In this document: one piece after another, positions 48,133 through 57,130 of the stretch
Position numbering within the stretch: the stretch's first letter is position 1
Layout of the letters: every line of letters starts with the position of its first letter
NCBI RefSeq assembly: GCF_017114985.1
Contig: NZ_JABXKP010000080.1
Location: forward strand, 1-64,000
Direction: 5' to 3'
DNA: 64,000 nucleotides
DNA from: Nostoc sp. JL33
GTDB taxonomy: Bacteria; Cyanobacteriota; Cyanobacteriia; Cyanobacteriales; Nostocaceae
Position numbers and translations under genes: made by a program
The notes under the pieces: model-generated
Seen by the model: only the letters and a program-made list of their open reading frames with translations
What the model was told of the DNA's origin: nothing
The model's database searches: none

Positions 48133-48378
48133 ATGCTGGCAAGCTACATTGACCAAGCAATGGAACTAGCGGTTTATGAGATCATTGAAGATGATCAAAC
48201 TTATTGGGGTGAAATTCCAAGTTTACAAGGAGTCTGGGCAAATCATAAAATGCTAGAAGAATGTAGGCGAGAATTAAGAGAAGCTTTAAGTGATTGGCTG
48301 GCGCTACGGTTACGTTTGGGGTTAACGATTCCTGTAATTGCTGGTATCAATCTTAGCGAATTGAAAGTTGAAATTTAA
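48133..48378 (+). CDS. HicB-type antitoxin-like protein, no HicA partner
   Basis: 81 residues with the partial RNase H-like HicB core: YEIIEDDQTYWGEIPSLQGVWANHKMLEECRRELREALSDWLALRLRLG. No DNA-binding helix follows, as in the short HicB forms. HicA toxins usually adjoin, but none is seen within several hundred bases. The next gene is the ATPase, 78 bases away. It may be a solitary regulator or the first gene of the ATPase-PIN group. Confidence 0.82.
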   Translation: MLASYIDQAMELAVYEIIEDDQTYWGEIPSLQGVWANHKMLEECRRELREALSDWLALRLRLGLTIPVIAGINLSELKVEI

Positions 48379-48456
48379 ACGCAGAGGAGCGCAAAGTTTT
48401 TGTATTAAGTCTGTCGAAATAGCAAAAGTAAATTTTTAGCATTTTTGGAGTTGGTC

Positions 48457-49836
48457 ATGCTTAAGAAACTCATCCTAGAAAATTGGAAAAGTTTTCGTTA
48501 TGCGGAGCTTCCACTTGACCCGTTGACTGTTCTGATTGGTACGAATGCGAGTGGAAAATCTAATGTAGCTGAAGCGTTAGAGTTGCTCAGAAGAATTGTC
48601 AGAGGTGAGGATATTGAAGTAGCTTTAGCAGGAAATAAAACTCTTTCCTCCATTCGAGGCGGTGTTGAATGGGCTGCTCTTAAACCGGAAACTCAATTTA
48701 TATTAAAACTACTAGTTCAAGGTGAAGATGACAATACAGATTATTTTTATAGTATTACAGTACAAACTAAGCCAAATGTTCATATTGTCCAAGAATATCT
48801 TGAAAGACAAAAAATATCATCAGATTTTCAGGTTAGTCATGAAATTTTAATAAATAATAATATTTCAACCAATAAATCATATTTACCAGAAGTTACCCAC
48901 TTGTTTGCACAAAGACAAAAGGAACGTGATAAATTGATGCTGGGACTTAGTAAGTTAAATAATGCCAACCAAGAGTTATTGCAAAAAGTTAATACACTCA
49001 AAGAAAATATAACTACTAATGAGGTAAAAACTGAAGTAACTATTGAAAAAATAGAAGATGTCAAGAAAATAACGAATGATTTGTTTGAAATCATCTATAA
49101 GAATGATAATAAGTTTAATTTGATTAGTGATTCTATTAAACTAATAGATATCATGATTTATAAAATTAGTAATATTTTTTTATTAAATCCCGTTCCTTCT
49201 ATGATGCGTGATTATTCACACTTATCTAACATTTTAGAAAGCGATGGTTCTAATATTGCTGGTGTACTAGCAGCATTGGATGGTGAACAAAAAGCCGAAG
49301 TCGAATCAACTCTATCAGCATACATCAAAAATTTCCCAGAAGGCGATATTAAAAAAGTATTTGCAGAACCAGTGGGTAGACTTAAAACTGATGCGATGCT
49401 TTACTGTGAAGAAGAATGGAAACCTGGAGAGACGACATTAATAGATGCTAGAACTATGTCAGATGGAACCTTACGTTTTCTAGCAATACTCACAGCATTA
49501 CTTACAAGACCAGAAGGTAGTCAACTTGTCATTGAAGAAATAGATAATGGGCTTCATCCCTCGCGTGCAAAATTGCTGGTAAGAATACTACGAGAGATTG
49601 GCAACAAAAGAAAAATCGATATTTTACTTACTACCCATAACCCAGCTTTACTTGATGCTTTAGGCCCAGAGATAGTTCCTTTTGTAGTTGTTGCACACCG
49701 CGATTCTGAAACTGGAGAAAGCAAACTTACCCTTTTAGAAGATATTGAAAATCTTCCTCTTTTGCTAGCATCAGGGACTTTGGGCAGATTAGCAACTAAA
49801 GGCGCAATTGAAAAGAGCCTTTCTGATAATAAGTAA
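48457..49836 (+). CDS. RecF/OLD-like AAA ATPase (AAA_21 type)
   Basis: 459 residues. Walker A GTNASGKS lies at 28-35. A long helical insert (about 145-265) is rich in Lys, Asn and Ile. Then come a signature-like SDGTLRFLAIL near 337, Walker B QLVIEEIDNGLHPSR near 357, and the His switch LTTHNPALLDALG near 393. There is no Toprim domain at the C-terminus, so it is not a full OLD nuclease. GGAG six bases before ATG 48457 fixes the start. It ends eight bases before a PIN-like nuclease gene. Such pairs are often anti-phage or abortive-infection modules, which is inference here. Confidence 0.88.
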   Translation: MLKKLILENWKSFRYAELPLDPLTVLIGTNASGKSNVAEALELLRRIVRGEDIEVALAGNKTLSSIRGGVEWAALKPETQFILKLLVQGEDDNTDYFYSITVQTKPNVHIVQEYLERQKISSDFQVSHEILINNNISTNKSYLPEVTHLFAQRQKERDKLMLGLSKLNNANQELLQKVNTLKENITTNEVKTEVTIEKIEDVKKITNDLFEIIYKNDNKFNLISDSIKLIDIMIYKISNIFLLNPVPSMMRDYSHLSNILESDGSNIAGVLAALDGEQKAEVESTLSAYIKNFPEGDIKKVFAEPVGRLKTDAMLYCEEEWKPGETTLIDARTMSDGTLRFLAILTALLTRPEGSQLVIEEIDNGLHPSRAKLLVRILREIGNKRKIDILLTTHNPALLDALGPEIVPFVVVAHRDSETGESKLTLLEDIENLPLLLASGTLGRLATKGAIEKSLSDNK

Positions 49837-49844
49837 AGCGAAAT

Positions 49845-50366
49845 ATGAGAAAGGTTCTGATTATTGACACATCAATACTCTGCGTCTACTTAGGTGTTCC
49901 TGGTAAAGAGACTTGTGGCTCTGATAATGATAAATGGGATAAAAAAAGAGTTGAAGCCCGTTTTAAGGCAGAAGAAAAACAAGGTGCAAAGTTTATACTA
50001 CCAATAGCAACAATTATAGAAACTGGTAATCACATTGCACAAGCTAAGTCTAGGCGATATGAAATTGCTCAAGCTTTCGCTGATATTTTAGTGAAAGTAG
50101 CGGATGGATTGATACCTTGGGGAGTTTTTGAAACTCAAGTAGGTGAACTTTGGAATTCAGAACAATTAAAACAGTTAGCTACGGAATGGCCTACTCTAGC
50201 ATCTAGAAAGATTTCCATCGGAGATGCGACAATTAAGACTGTGGCTGAATATTACGCTAAAGCTAGTAGCACATTCCAAGTAGAAATTTTTACGGGCGAT
50301 GGGGGACTGAAGGCTTATGAACCAGCTACCCCAGAACGTAGACGGCGAAGCGATCGCACCAAGTAA
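49845..50366 (+). CDS. PIN-like ribonuclease paired with the ATPase
   Basis: 173 residues. VLIIDTSILCVYLG puts Asp8 at the end of the first strand. IATIIETGNHIA gives Glu59, ISIGDATIKTVAEYY gives Asp127 and EIFTGDGGLKAYEP gives Asp152: the four acids of a PIN active site. It is longer than VapC (about 130) because of a 30-residue insert after strand 1 (CGSDNDKWDKKRVEARF). An eight-base gap to the ATPase gene implies translation coupling. The basic tail ERRRRSDRTK lies over a HIP1-bearing repeat. Confidence 0.8.
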   Translation: MRKVLIIDTSILCVYLGVPGKETCGSDNDKWDKKRVEARFKAEEKQGAKFILPIATIIETGNHIAQAKSRRYEIAQAFADILVKVADGLIPWGVFETQVGELWNSEQLKQLATEWPTLASRKISIGDATIKTVAEYYAKASSTFQVEIFTGDGGLKAYEPATPERRRRSDRTK

Positions 50367-50384
50367 AATATCCTTGAGCAATGT

Positions 50385-51203
50385 TTAACTCTTCCGTAAA
50401 TCAGTTGTTGCTTCTAAAGTTATTTGCTTAATTACCTCTAAATCAAGTGGTGGTGTTTCACTTTCCATTCCCAACCATAAAAGATATTCAATATTTCCAG
50501 CAGGGCCAGTGATTGGCGACCAAGTTAAGCCTTTGTATTTCCATCCTAATTCCTGGGCTGCTTGCAACACCTGAAAAATGGCATCAGCTTGGTCATTTGG
50601 ATCACGCACAACGCCTTTTTTACCCACACGCGATCTACCGACTTCAAACTGTGGCTTGACTAACAACACAGCTTCCCGATTAGCTTGAGTTAATTGCCAC
50701 AAAGCAGGCAGAATCTTCGTTAAAGAAATAAACGATACATCGACCACCGCCAAATCAGGAATCGCGTCATCCTCGCCATATAACTCATCTGGTCGTAGTT
50801 GCCGTAAATTGGTGCGTTCCCGTAAAATTACCCGCGAATCATTTCGCAACCGCCAGTCAACTTGCCCATAACCGACATCAATTCCGTAAACTTGTTTCGC
50901 TCCAGCTTGCAAGAGACAATCAGTAAAACCACCAGTAGAAATCCCACCATCTAAACAAATGCGCTCTGCTACGGGAATGGCAAATACTGATAAAGCTTTG
51001 GAGAGTTTTTCACCGCCTCTAGAAACAAAAGGCGATCGCACTTTAATATTTATTTGGGCTGAAATATCAACTTCTGTACCAGGTTTATCAACTAACTGCT
51101 GATTAACAGTAACTTCCCCCGCCTGAATTAGCCGTTGTGCCAAGGCGCGAGAAGAACATAAATTTAACTCTACTAATAATGTATCGAGTCGCTGTTTAGC
51201 CAA
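50385..51203 (-). CDS. tlyA: TlyA-family rRNA 2'-O-methyltransferase
   Basis: 272 residues. An N-terminal S4 RNA-binding domain (KQRLDTLLVELNLCSSRALAQRLIQAGEV) is followed by an FtsJ-like methyltransferase: FVSRGGEKLSKAL near 59, DGGISTGGFTDCLLQAGAKQVYGIDVGYGQ near 84, and LVKPQFEVGR near 180. Methylates ribosomal RNA cytidines. Starts at TTG 51203, directly after the TAA of the DUF29 gene, with GGAGAG nine bases upstream, so the two genes are translationally coupled. Confidence 0.92.
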   Translation of the reverse strand: MAKQRLDTLLVELNLCSSRALAQRLIQAGEVTVNQQLVDKPGTEVDISAQINIKVRSPFVSRGGEKLSKALSVFAIPVAERICLDGGISTGGFTDCLLQAGAKQVYGIDVGYGQVDWRLRNDSRVILRERTNLRQLRPDELYGEDDAIPDLAVVDVSFISLTKILPALWQLTQANREAVLLVKPQFEVGRSRVGKKGVVRDPNDQADAIFQVLQAAQELGWKYKGLTWSPITGPAGNIEYLLWLGMESETPPLDLEVIKQITLEATTDLRKS

Positions 51204-51638
51204 TTAACTAGACTCTCCTGGTAAAATTAAAGCCAAAGCACGATTGATGATTTCTTCTCGCTTAACCAGCTTTTCTAATTCTTCTGGCTCATAACGACCT
51301 TCTTCTACTTCTAGGGAAGCTTCATTACTGGCATTTAAATAGGCTTCTGCTAAGATTTCTAACAATTCTTCTGGCGCGAGATAATAGCCTCCAGCTTTAC
51401 GCCGCTTATTTTCGCGTTGAATTTCCAGAACCGAATTCCGAATTGAGACTTCCCAAGAGCGAGTCGTGCGATTTTCAGCTTGTTGTTTAATTAGATGCAG
51501 CAGCAAAATCACTGCATAGCTACGAATCGTCTTGATTATGTCATTTCGGCTCATTTCTGTTAATTCTTCAACTATAATCAATGCCCCTTGAACATCGCCT
51601 TTAACAAGCAAGTCTTTCAAACTTAATAATTCTTCCAT
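51204..51638 (-). CDS. DUF29 family protein
   Basis: 144 residues, mostly helical: LLSLKDLLVKGDVQGALIIVEELTEMSRNDIIKTIRSYAVILLLHLIKQ, then RTTRSWEVSIRNSVLEIQRENKR and an acidic C-terminus. The pattern is that of DUF29, numerous in cyanobacteria. ATG 51638 follows GAGG by eight bases. It abuts tlyA. Function unknown; the family has been suggested to be of mobile or toxin-antitoxin type. Confidence 0.82.
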   Translation of the reverse strand: MEELLSLKDLLVKGDVQGALIIVEELTEMSRNDIIKTIRSYAVILLLHLIKQQAENRTTRSWEVSIRNSVLEIQRENKRRKAGGYYLAPEELLEILAEAYLNASNEASLEVEEGRYEPEELEKLVKREEIINRALALILPGESS

Positions 51639-51662
51639 AATCAGCGCCTCAAACATCGGCAA

Positions 51663-52114
51663 CTTCTATTGTGGCTCTATAAGATAAGCTAATGTGTTTC
51701 ATCTATGAGCGATCGCATTCCTTAGTACAACATTTCATTAATTCATAGCAAATTCTCTGCGTCCCTCCGCGCTTCTCTCTGCGCGACGGCAGTCGCTACA
51801 ACGGGGAGGCAGTCCGTTGGGCGGCTTTGCCGACTTGAAGGAACTGCCGTGGGAAAATACGCAACGCGCTGCCTCCACTTTGCGTTTAAATTTCAACCCT
51901 CAATTCGCCACGATTTTACGCAAACCTGCACTTAGCCAGTCTAATTCAACTGTCCAGCTTACAATAAACGCTAGAGGAGCTTTTCTTTGCTAACGGGACT
52001 TAAACATTTTTGAGGGATAAACGTTCAGAAAATATACCTTCATAGACTCGCTTGGGAACTTTCTTTGGCGGCGAAAACTTGGATAAAGCCCTTGTCAACG
52101 CCTGTTAGGGTTCA
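51663..52114. other. Intergenic GC-rich dispersed repeat
   Basis: Between the DUF29 gene and the apcF terminator. 51777-51882 is a compound repeat (GACGGCAGTCGCTACAACGG ... GGGAAAATACGCAACGCG) related to 38328-38402. No gene is seen. Confidence 0.55.
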
Positions 52115-52154
52115 TAAAAAAGCGATCGCCCCATAAAATCAAAGTGCGATCGCT
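52115..52154 (-). terminator. Terminator of apcF built from two HIP1 octamers
   Basis: Read on the minus strand, AGCGATCGC (52146-52154) pairs with GCGATCGCT (52121-52129), followed by a T run (52115-52120). It lies 26 bases past the apcF stop. Confidence 0.65.
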
Positions 52155-52179
52155 ATATTTTATACTTATTGTTGAATGA

Positions 52180-52689
52180 CTAAATATCCTGTTCGCTCAA
52201 CTCGCGTGTGATGTGATCAAATGGCTCATCCACAAAAGCAGTATTAACCACACCTGCGGCTGTCACTTGTTCCTTAATCAGATCCTTGAGAATCTGGATA
52301 CCGCGAACCGTAGGCCCAATAGGCACTCCTAGAGAATTGTAAGTTTCTCGCAGCCCTTGCAGCACACGCTCATCCAACACATTTGTGTTCCCAGCAACCA
52401 GCGCATAGGTGGCGTAGCGCAGGTAGTAGTCCATATCCCGCAGACAAGCCGCATAACGACGAGTTGTATAAGCATTTCCACCAGGACGAATCAATTCTGG
52501 CAGTTCTTCAAATAATTTCAAACCAGCTTGCTTGACAAGTGCAGCCGCATTAGAATTTATCGCCGCCGCCGCTTGTACTCTTGCTGTACCACTGTCAAAG
52601 TAAGACTTCAGGCTATCGATCGCATTCCGGTCGAAATACTGGCCAGCTAGATCATAATTCTTAATTAAACTTGTTACCGCATCGCGCAT
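52180..52689 (-). CDS. apcF: Allophycocyanin beta-18 subunit
   Basis: A 169-residue phycobilisome core subunit of the terminal-emitter trimer. It begins MRDAVTSLIKNYDLAGQYFDR. The bilin-binding cysteine is in RRYAACLRDMDYYLRYATY (near residue 82), and the end FVDEPFDHITRELSEQ is characteristic of ApcF and not ApcB. Start at ATG 52689; an upstream ATG adds five residues. It stands alone, away from the apcABC operon, as is usual. Confidence 0.92.
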   Translation of the reverse strand: MRDAVTSLIKNYDLAGQYFDRNAIDSLKSYFDSGTARVQAAAAINSNAAALVKQAGLKLFEELPELIRPGGNAYTTRRYAACLRDMDYYLRYATYALVAGNTNVLDERVLQGLRETYNSLGVPIGPTVRGIQILKDLIKEQVTAAGVVNTAFVDEPFDHITRELSEQDI

Positions 52690-52920
52690 TCCTTCTTCTC
52701 CCAATCATTGCTATTTATGGTTTGATATTTATTTGGCTGCACTTATGCACCAGTCAATTACACCAGTAAATTTTTGTGCTATTAAAAATAGATTCGGCAC
52801 AAAAACAATTTATCCACTATCTATGGATTCTATGCCAAAGTTGACCCCTATATGATGAACTTTCCAGTTTTGTAGAGATGATCGCTGAAAGGTTAATATA
52901 ATTTGATAATCCAGACATCT

Positions 52921-52963
52921 GTAACATAGACTACAAAATTCGCCAATGTCTAGTATTTAAGAT
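52921..52963 (+). promoter_or_regulatory. NtcA-activated promoter of glnA
   Basis: A perfect NtcA box GTA-N8-TAC at 52921-52934 is followed after 23 bases by TAAGAT at 52958-52963, a TAN3T -10 box. This is the class II NtcA-dependent arrangement known for cyanobacterial glnA. The rest of the 372-base divergent region toward apcF shows no gene. Confidence 0.85.
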
Positions 52964-53061
52964 ATTTCAGGTGTGTCACGGCTTAATTGAGATCAGCAGG
53001 GTTAGGATGCTTTGGAAGATTCTGGTTTTATTTTACGGAAATTGGTAGAGAAGGAGTAACA

Positions 53062-54486
53062 ATGACAACACCACAAGAAGTCTTGAAGAGAATTCAAGAT
53101 GAAAAAATTCAGCTGATTGATCTCAAATTCATCGATACAGTAGGGACTTGGCAGCACCTCACACTGTACCAAAACCAAATCGATGAGACTGCATTCACTG
53201 ATGGCGTACCTTTTGACGGTTCCAGCATCCGGGGTTGGAAAGCAATCAACGAATCGGACATGACGATGGTACTCGACCCCAACACTGCTTGGATCGACCC
53301 ATTCATGGAAGTCCCAACGCTAAGTATAATTTGTAGCATCAAAGAACCCCGCACAGGCGAATGGTACAATCGTTGCCCACGGGTTATTGCCCAAAAAGCA
53401 GTAGACTACTTAGTTTCCACTGGTCTTGGTGACACAGCCTTCTTTGGCCCGGAAGCTGAGTTCTTTATCTTTGATAGTGCTAGGTTTGCCCAAACCGCTA
53501 ACGAAGGCTACTACTTCTTAGACTCCGAAGAAGGTGCTTGGAATTCCGGTAAAGCCGGTACAGATGAAAAACCCAACTTGGGTTACAAACCACGCTTCAA
53601 AGAAGGTTACTTCCCAGTTTCACCAACGGATTCTTTCCAAGATATCCGTACAGAAATGCTGTTGGTAATGGCAAAATTAGGTGTGCCTATTGAAAAGCAT
53701 CACCATGAAGTTGCTACTGGTGGTCAGTGCGAACTAGGTTTCCAGTTTGGGAAGTTGATCGAAGCGGCTGACTGGTTGATGATTTACAAATATGTCATCA
53801 AGAACGTTGCCAAGAAACACGGCAAAACCGTTACCTTCATGCCAAAACCGATTTTTGGCGATAACGGTTCTGGAATGCACTGTCACCAGTCCATCTGGAA
53901 AGATGGCAAACCTCTGTTTGCAGGTGATAAGTATGCTGGTTTGAGTGAAATGGCGTTGTACTACATTGGTGGTCTTCTCAAACACGCACCAGCGCTGTTG
54001 GCTATTACCAACCCCAGCACCAACTCATACAAGCGCCTAGTGCCTGGTTATGAAGCTCCAGTAAACTTGGCTTATTCCCAAGGGAACCGTTCTGCTTCTA
54101 TCCGTATTCCTCTATCTGGCACTAACCCCAAAGCCAAGCGTTTAGAATTCCGTTGTCCAGATGCTACTTCTAACCCCTACTTGGCATTTGCTGCAATGCT
54201 TTGTGCTGGTCTCGATGGCATCAAGAACAAAATCCATCCTGGTGAACCCTTAGATAAGAATATCTATGAACTCTCTCCAGAAGAACTGGCAAAGGTTCCT
54301 TCAACTCCAGGTTCTTTAGAACTGGCGTTGCAAGCACTGGAAAAAGATCACGCCTTCTTGACAGAATCAGGCGTATTCACGGAAGACTTTATCGAAAATT
54401 GGATTGATTACAAGCTAGGTAACGAAGTCAAACAGTTGCAGCTACGTCCTCATCCTTACGAGTTTTACCTCTACTACGATGCTTAA
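53062..54486 (+). CDS. glnA: Glutamine synthetase type I
   Basis: Joins ammonium and glutamate to glutamine, the entry of nitrogen. 474 residues beginning [23 protein letters not shown]. The active-site loop [11 protein letters not shown] (near 50), [10 protein letters not shown] (near 131), [14 protein letters not shown] (near 213) and [14 protein letters not shown] (near 270) are intact, as is NRSASIRIP (near 343). ATG 53062 has AAGGAG in good position. Transcribed from an NtcA-type promoter, ended by a strong terminator, and convergent with gifA, whose product inhibits it. Confidence 0.98.
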   Translation: MTTPQEVLKRIQDEKIQLIDLKFIDTVGTWQHLTLYQNQIDETAFTDGVPFDGSSIRGWKAINESDMTMVLDPNTAWIDPFMEVPTLSIICSIKEPRTGEWYNRCPRVIAQKAVDYLVSTGLGDTAFFGPEAEFFIFDSARFAQTANEGYYFLDSEEGAWNSGKAGTDEKPNLGYKPRFKEGYFPVSPTDSFQDIRTEMLLVMAKLGVPIEKHHHEVATGGQCELGFQFGKLIEAADWLMIYKYVIKNVAKKHGKTVTFMPKPIFGDNGSGMHCHQSIWKDGKPLFAGDKYAGLSEMALYYIGGLLKHAPALLAITNPSTNSYKRLVPGYEAPVNLAYSQGNRSASIRIPLSGTNPKAKRLEFRCPDATSNPYLAFAAMLCAGLDGIKNKIHPGEPLDKNIYELSPEELAKVPSTPGSLELALQALEKDHAFLTESGVFTEDFIENWIDYKLGNEVKQLQLRPHPYEFYLYYDA

Positions 54487-54520
54487 TTAAGTATCGTATC
54501 TATCTAAATATATAAGTTTT

Positions 54521-54551
54521 GCCACCCTAAAGTAGAGGGTGGCTTTTTTTT
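54521..54551 (+). terminator. Rho-independent terminator of glnA
   Basis: GCCACCCT (54521-54528) pairs with AGGGTGGC (54536-54543), followed by eight T (54544-54551). Confidence 0.93.
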
Positions 54552-54607
54552 GCAGAGTTCTCAGTTGAGATATTCACTCCAAAAATCAACCTTAAAACTA
54601 TTGAAAC

Positions 54608-54808
54608 TTAGCTCATCGAAGCATGACTAGACCCATAAATCATCCGAGCGCTAGCATCTACCTTCCCTTGAATCGGGTTCCAATAGTAGGATGCTTCTTC
54701 AGGAAGACCAAGTTCTTGTGCAGCACGCATCAGCATTGATTGTTGACGATTCTTGACTTGCTGATGTTCACGTACCATTAACGCACGAGATTTATCTGCG
54801 ATAGACAT
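54608..54808 (-). CDS. gifA: Glutamine synthetase inactivating factor IF7
   Basis: 66 basic residues: SIADKSRALMVREHQQVKNRQQSML, then RAAQELGLPEEASYYWNPIQGKVD and a Ser-rich end. This matches the IF7/IF17 family, small disordered proteins that bind and switch off glutamine synthetase when ammonium is plentiful. The location just after glnA in opposite orientation is as in Anabaena. ATG 54808 lies nine bases after GAGAGG; ATG 54814 would lie only three bases after it. Confidence 0.9.
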   Translation of the reverse strand: MSIADKSRALMVREHQQVKNRQQSMLMRAAQELGLPEEASYYWNPIQGKVDASARMIYGSSHASMS

Positions 54809-54861
54809 AACCATAGTCCTCTCTATTCTGTGAATATATAGTTTTTAGTTTCTTACAAGAC

Positions 54862-54893
54862 TAATATAGCAAAAATTCTGTAACATAAGCTAC
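54862..54893 (-). promoter_or_regulatory. NtcA-repressed promoter of gifA
   Basis: GTA-N8-TAC at 54880-54893 (palindromic). Read toward gifA, a TATATT -10 box lies at 54863-54868, only 11 bases after the box. NtcA would therefore cover the -35 region, the arrangement of repression known for gif genes. Confidence 0.75.
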
Positions 54894-55166
54894 TTTTTAC
54901 AAAAATTTATATTTGCTTTTGCTGACAATATGAACTATTTGTTTCCCAAAAGCCGGAAAAATCTCTTTAATCCACCTCTGCCTTGAAGAAATACACCTCT
55001 CTCAAGACTGAACATTTATTCGTTACTTTTATTTACACTTGAGTTGAAAGTGATTAATTTTTGTAACTTATACTCATTTTTCAGTGACGCGGCACAGATA
55101 CAGCAGTTGCAAAAAACTAAGTTACGAGCGAAATACAGATTTAGTTTACAAAAATTTACATAATTT

Positions 55167-56066
55167 ATGACAGTTACCTACCCACGTAAATTTCAGAATG
55201 TTTTGGGTGCTAGAGATATATTGAAGCGGGTGGTATGCGATCGCGAAATCCATCTAATTACCCTCAACCGCTACCGTTATAGTGAACAACGCAGTTGCAA
55301 AGACCTGACTGAGGTAATTGAACAACTGAATGGGCAACCACCGGAACTGGTGCGGGATTTGTCTCATCACATCTCGGATGAAGCTCGTCATGCCATGTGG
55401 CTAACTGACTTGTTGATTGATTTGGGAAGCGATATAGGAACTCCTCCAGGAACTTCCTATATCGATGAATTTGATCGGCTGCTCGACAAAGACACCTATG
55501 ACCCAAAACACAACCGAGACGACAGTATAATTGCTGGTTTAGCAGCAATTAACATTACTGAAAAGCGGGGTTGTGAGTATTTCTCTGCCCACATTCACGC
55601 CCTCAAACAAGCGCCACAGACAGAAGAAAACATCAAAATTCGGGAAACGATTGAAAAAATTCTCCCAGAGGAAGTGGGACACGTCCGGTGGGGTAATCGT
55701 TGGCTGGCAGAACTCGCTCGTAAGAGTCCAGAACATCGGCAAAAAGTAGAGCAAGCCAAGCGAAAATATACCGCAATTGAACAAGCAGCATTTGAATCGG
55801 GAATGGATATTACCTTGGGTGCAGAACTGCGGGGAGTTGCCAACCTGGTGGAAGTGGCAAATACCATGCCGCTTTGGCAACGTCCCCAGTACCTGATGGA
55901 ACGCTTACCCCAGACTTTGCTAGCGCCTGAGTTGCAATTTACTAGGATTCAGGTTGCACAAAAGGCTTGGCAGCGCGATCCACAGGCGTTTATGGAGAAG
56001 TTTGTGCCAATGTTCCTCAACGGCATCCAGGGAAGAGAAATTAACGACAAGAAAACAACAGTGTAA
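55167..56066 (+). CDS. Ferritin-like di-iron protein
   Basis: 299 residues. Ligand-type motifs: DREIHLITLNRYRY (near 25), SDEARHAMWLTDLL (near 70), ITEKRGCEYFSAH (near 130) and PEEVGHVRWGNRWL (near 167). This gives two E-x-x-H pairs plus two further Glu, the ferritin-like four-helix bundle. The C-terminal third is a separate helical region. Substrate and partner are unknown. A 430-base gap separates it from the gif promoter side, and no ribosome site is evident. Confidence 0.8.
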   Translation: MTVTYPRKFQNVLGARDILKRVVCDREIHLITLNRYRYSEQRSCKDLTEVIEQLNGQPPELVRDLSHHISDEARHAMWLTDLLIDLGSDIGTPPGTSYIDEFDRLLDKDTYDPKHNRDDSIIAGLAAINITEKRGCEYFSAHIHALKQAPQTEENIKIRETIEKILPEEVGHVRWGNRWLAELARKSPEHRQKVEQAKRKYTAIEQAAFESGMDITLGAELRGVANLVEVANTMPLWQRPQYLMERLPQTLLAPELQFTRIQVAQKAWQRDPQAFMEKFVPMFLNGIQGREINDKKTTV

Positions 56067-56798
56067 AAGGGAGTGGGCATTGGGCATTGGGCATTGAGAA
56101 GAGGCAGAGGGGCAGTGGGAAGGGTGCAGAGGAGAGGAATTTTCTCCTGCTCCCTCATCCCCCCACTCCCCACTCCCCACTCCCTTTTCTTCATGTAAAA
56201 TTCATCTAAAAAGGCCAGATGCAAAATTTTGCATCTGGCTTTGGCTGTAGAATAATTAAAATGACTAAGATGATCTAGCAGATCCTTCTTAATATTTATG
56301 CTTCGGCAAAGGACGCTAAACAGGTGTCGGAGCGAAAATCAATTAGTTGCTGATGTAGATAACCAGCTACTGAATGTATGAGAAAAAAACCTATTGGGAA
56401 ATAAAGTTAAGTTGCCTGAAGACTGTTTCCTCAACAAGCAAAATGTCTGAATTAGATGTGCTTTAGATTAACTGATAGCCTAAGTAACATCAATTTATAG
56501 AGCAGTTGAGGATTGAGACGCAGAGTTTCCCACCGAATATGAGCAACAATTGTGTAGCTTTTGAGGAGTTGGTAATGCTATTGATCAAGGCACTTAATTT
56601 GATTTGCGTTTTGATCACCAGGATTGACACTAACTATATATACAAAGCTTGCAGTTGAAAAACTAAGCGATCGCTGAAGGTTTTCGTGTGTCAACTATAT
56701 GTATCTCTGCCAGAAAAGCTGTGTAAAAGATGGTAGCACAACAGCCGTTTTTCTGGTACTTTGGTTCCTTTGGCAAAGGAGGCATTACCCTACGCTTG
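56067..56798. other. Gap between the ferritin-like gene and patX
   Basis: 732 bases. Begins with GGGCATT heptamers (56075-56095), a complex G-rich stretch, and CCCCACT heptamers (56160-56185). A perfect 26-bp palindrome GCCAGATGCAAAA/TTTTGCATCTGGC at 56214-56239 has a flanking A run and TTT, a likely terminator. No gene or RNA that I can support in 56250-56798. Confidence 0.5.
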
Positions 56799-57023
56799 TT
56801 AAAGGACACCATAGATATTTCCGGATTTTTGGGTGATTTCTCGGCGCCCACTACCGCGATGACGTGGCGCATCATCTGCATTTTGTTCAGATGCCGCCGA
56901 GAGCCACTGTTTTGAAGCAGGCGTGGAAATCAGCCCATAGGATAAGTTATTCATTGCTTGGCAGTTATAAGCTAAGGGGCCGAACACCAGACTCGATACT
57001 AAAAGTGAAATGGCAGCACGCAT
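56799..57023 (-). CDS. patX: PatX, RGSGR-containing heterocyst pattern peptide precursor
   Basis: 74 residues. The signal peptide MRAAISLLVSSLVFGPLAYN ends near CQA (residue 23). A variable linker follows, and then RHRGSGRREI with the pentapeptide RGSGR at 56-60. RGSGR is the active part of PatS and binds HetR, the master regulator of heterocyst formation. PatX proteins have exactly this leader-linker-RG(S/T)GR layout and occur in heterocystous cyanobacteria. A TCCGGA promoter motif lies upstream. Processing would release a small diffusible peptide; this is inference from the family. Confidence 0.9.
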   Translation of the reverse strand: MRAAISLLVSSLVFGPLAYNCQAMNNLSYGLISTPASKQWLSAASEQNADDAPRHRGSGRREITQKSGNIYGVL

Positions 57024-57080
57024 AGAAGGTGTCTATTTTGAAACTCTCCACTTCACTGATACTTAGCTTTTTGATGAATA

Positions 57081-57086
57081 TCCGGA
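57081..57086 (-). promoter_or_regulatory. DIF-type TCCGGA motif before patX
   Basis: TCCGGA lies 58 bases upstream of the patX ATG, with TAAGTAT 15 bases downstream of it as a possible -10 box. This matches the DIF promoter class of genes induced early in differentiating heterocysts. Confidence 0.65.
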
Positions 57087-57130
57087 CAAATGATCAAAAA
57101 GTATTCTGTTTTACTGAAAATAAACTCTTC

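Noticed and set aside
56799-57023. Shadow ORFs overlapping patX on the plus strand (56730-56915)
   Set aside because: They lack a leader or ribosome site, while the minus frame has signal peptide and RGSGR.
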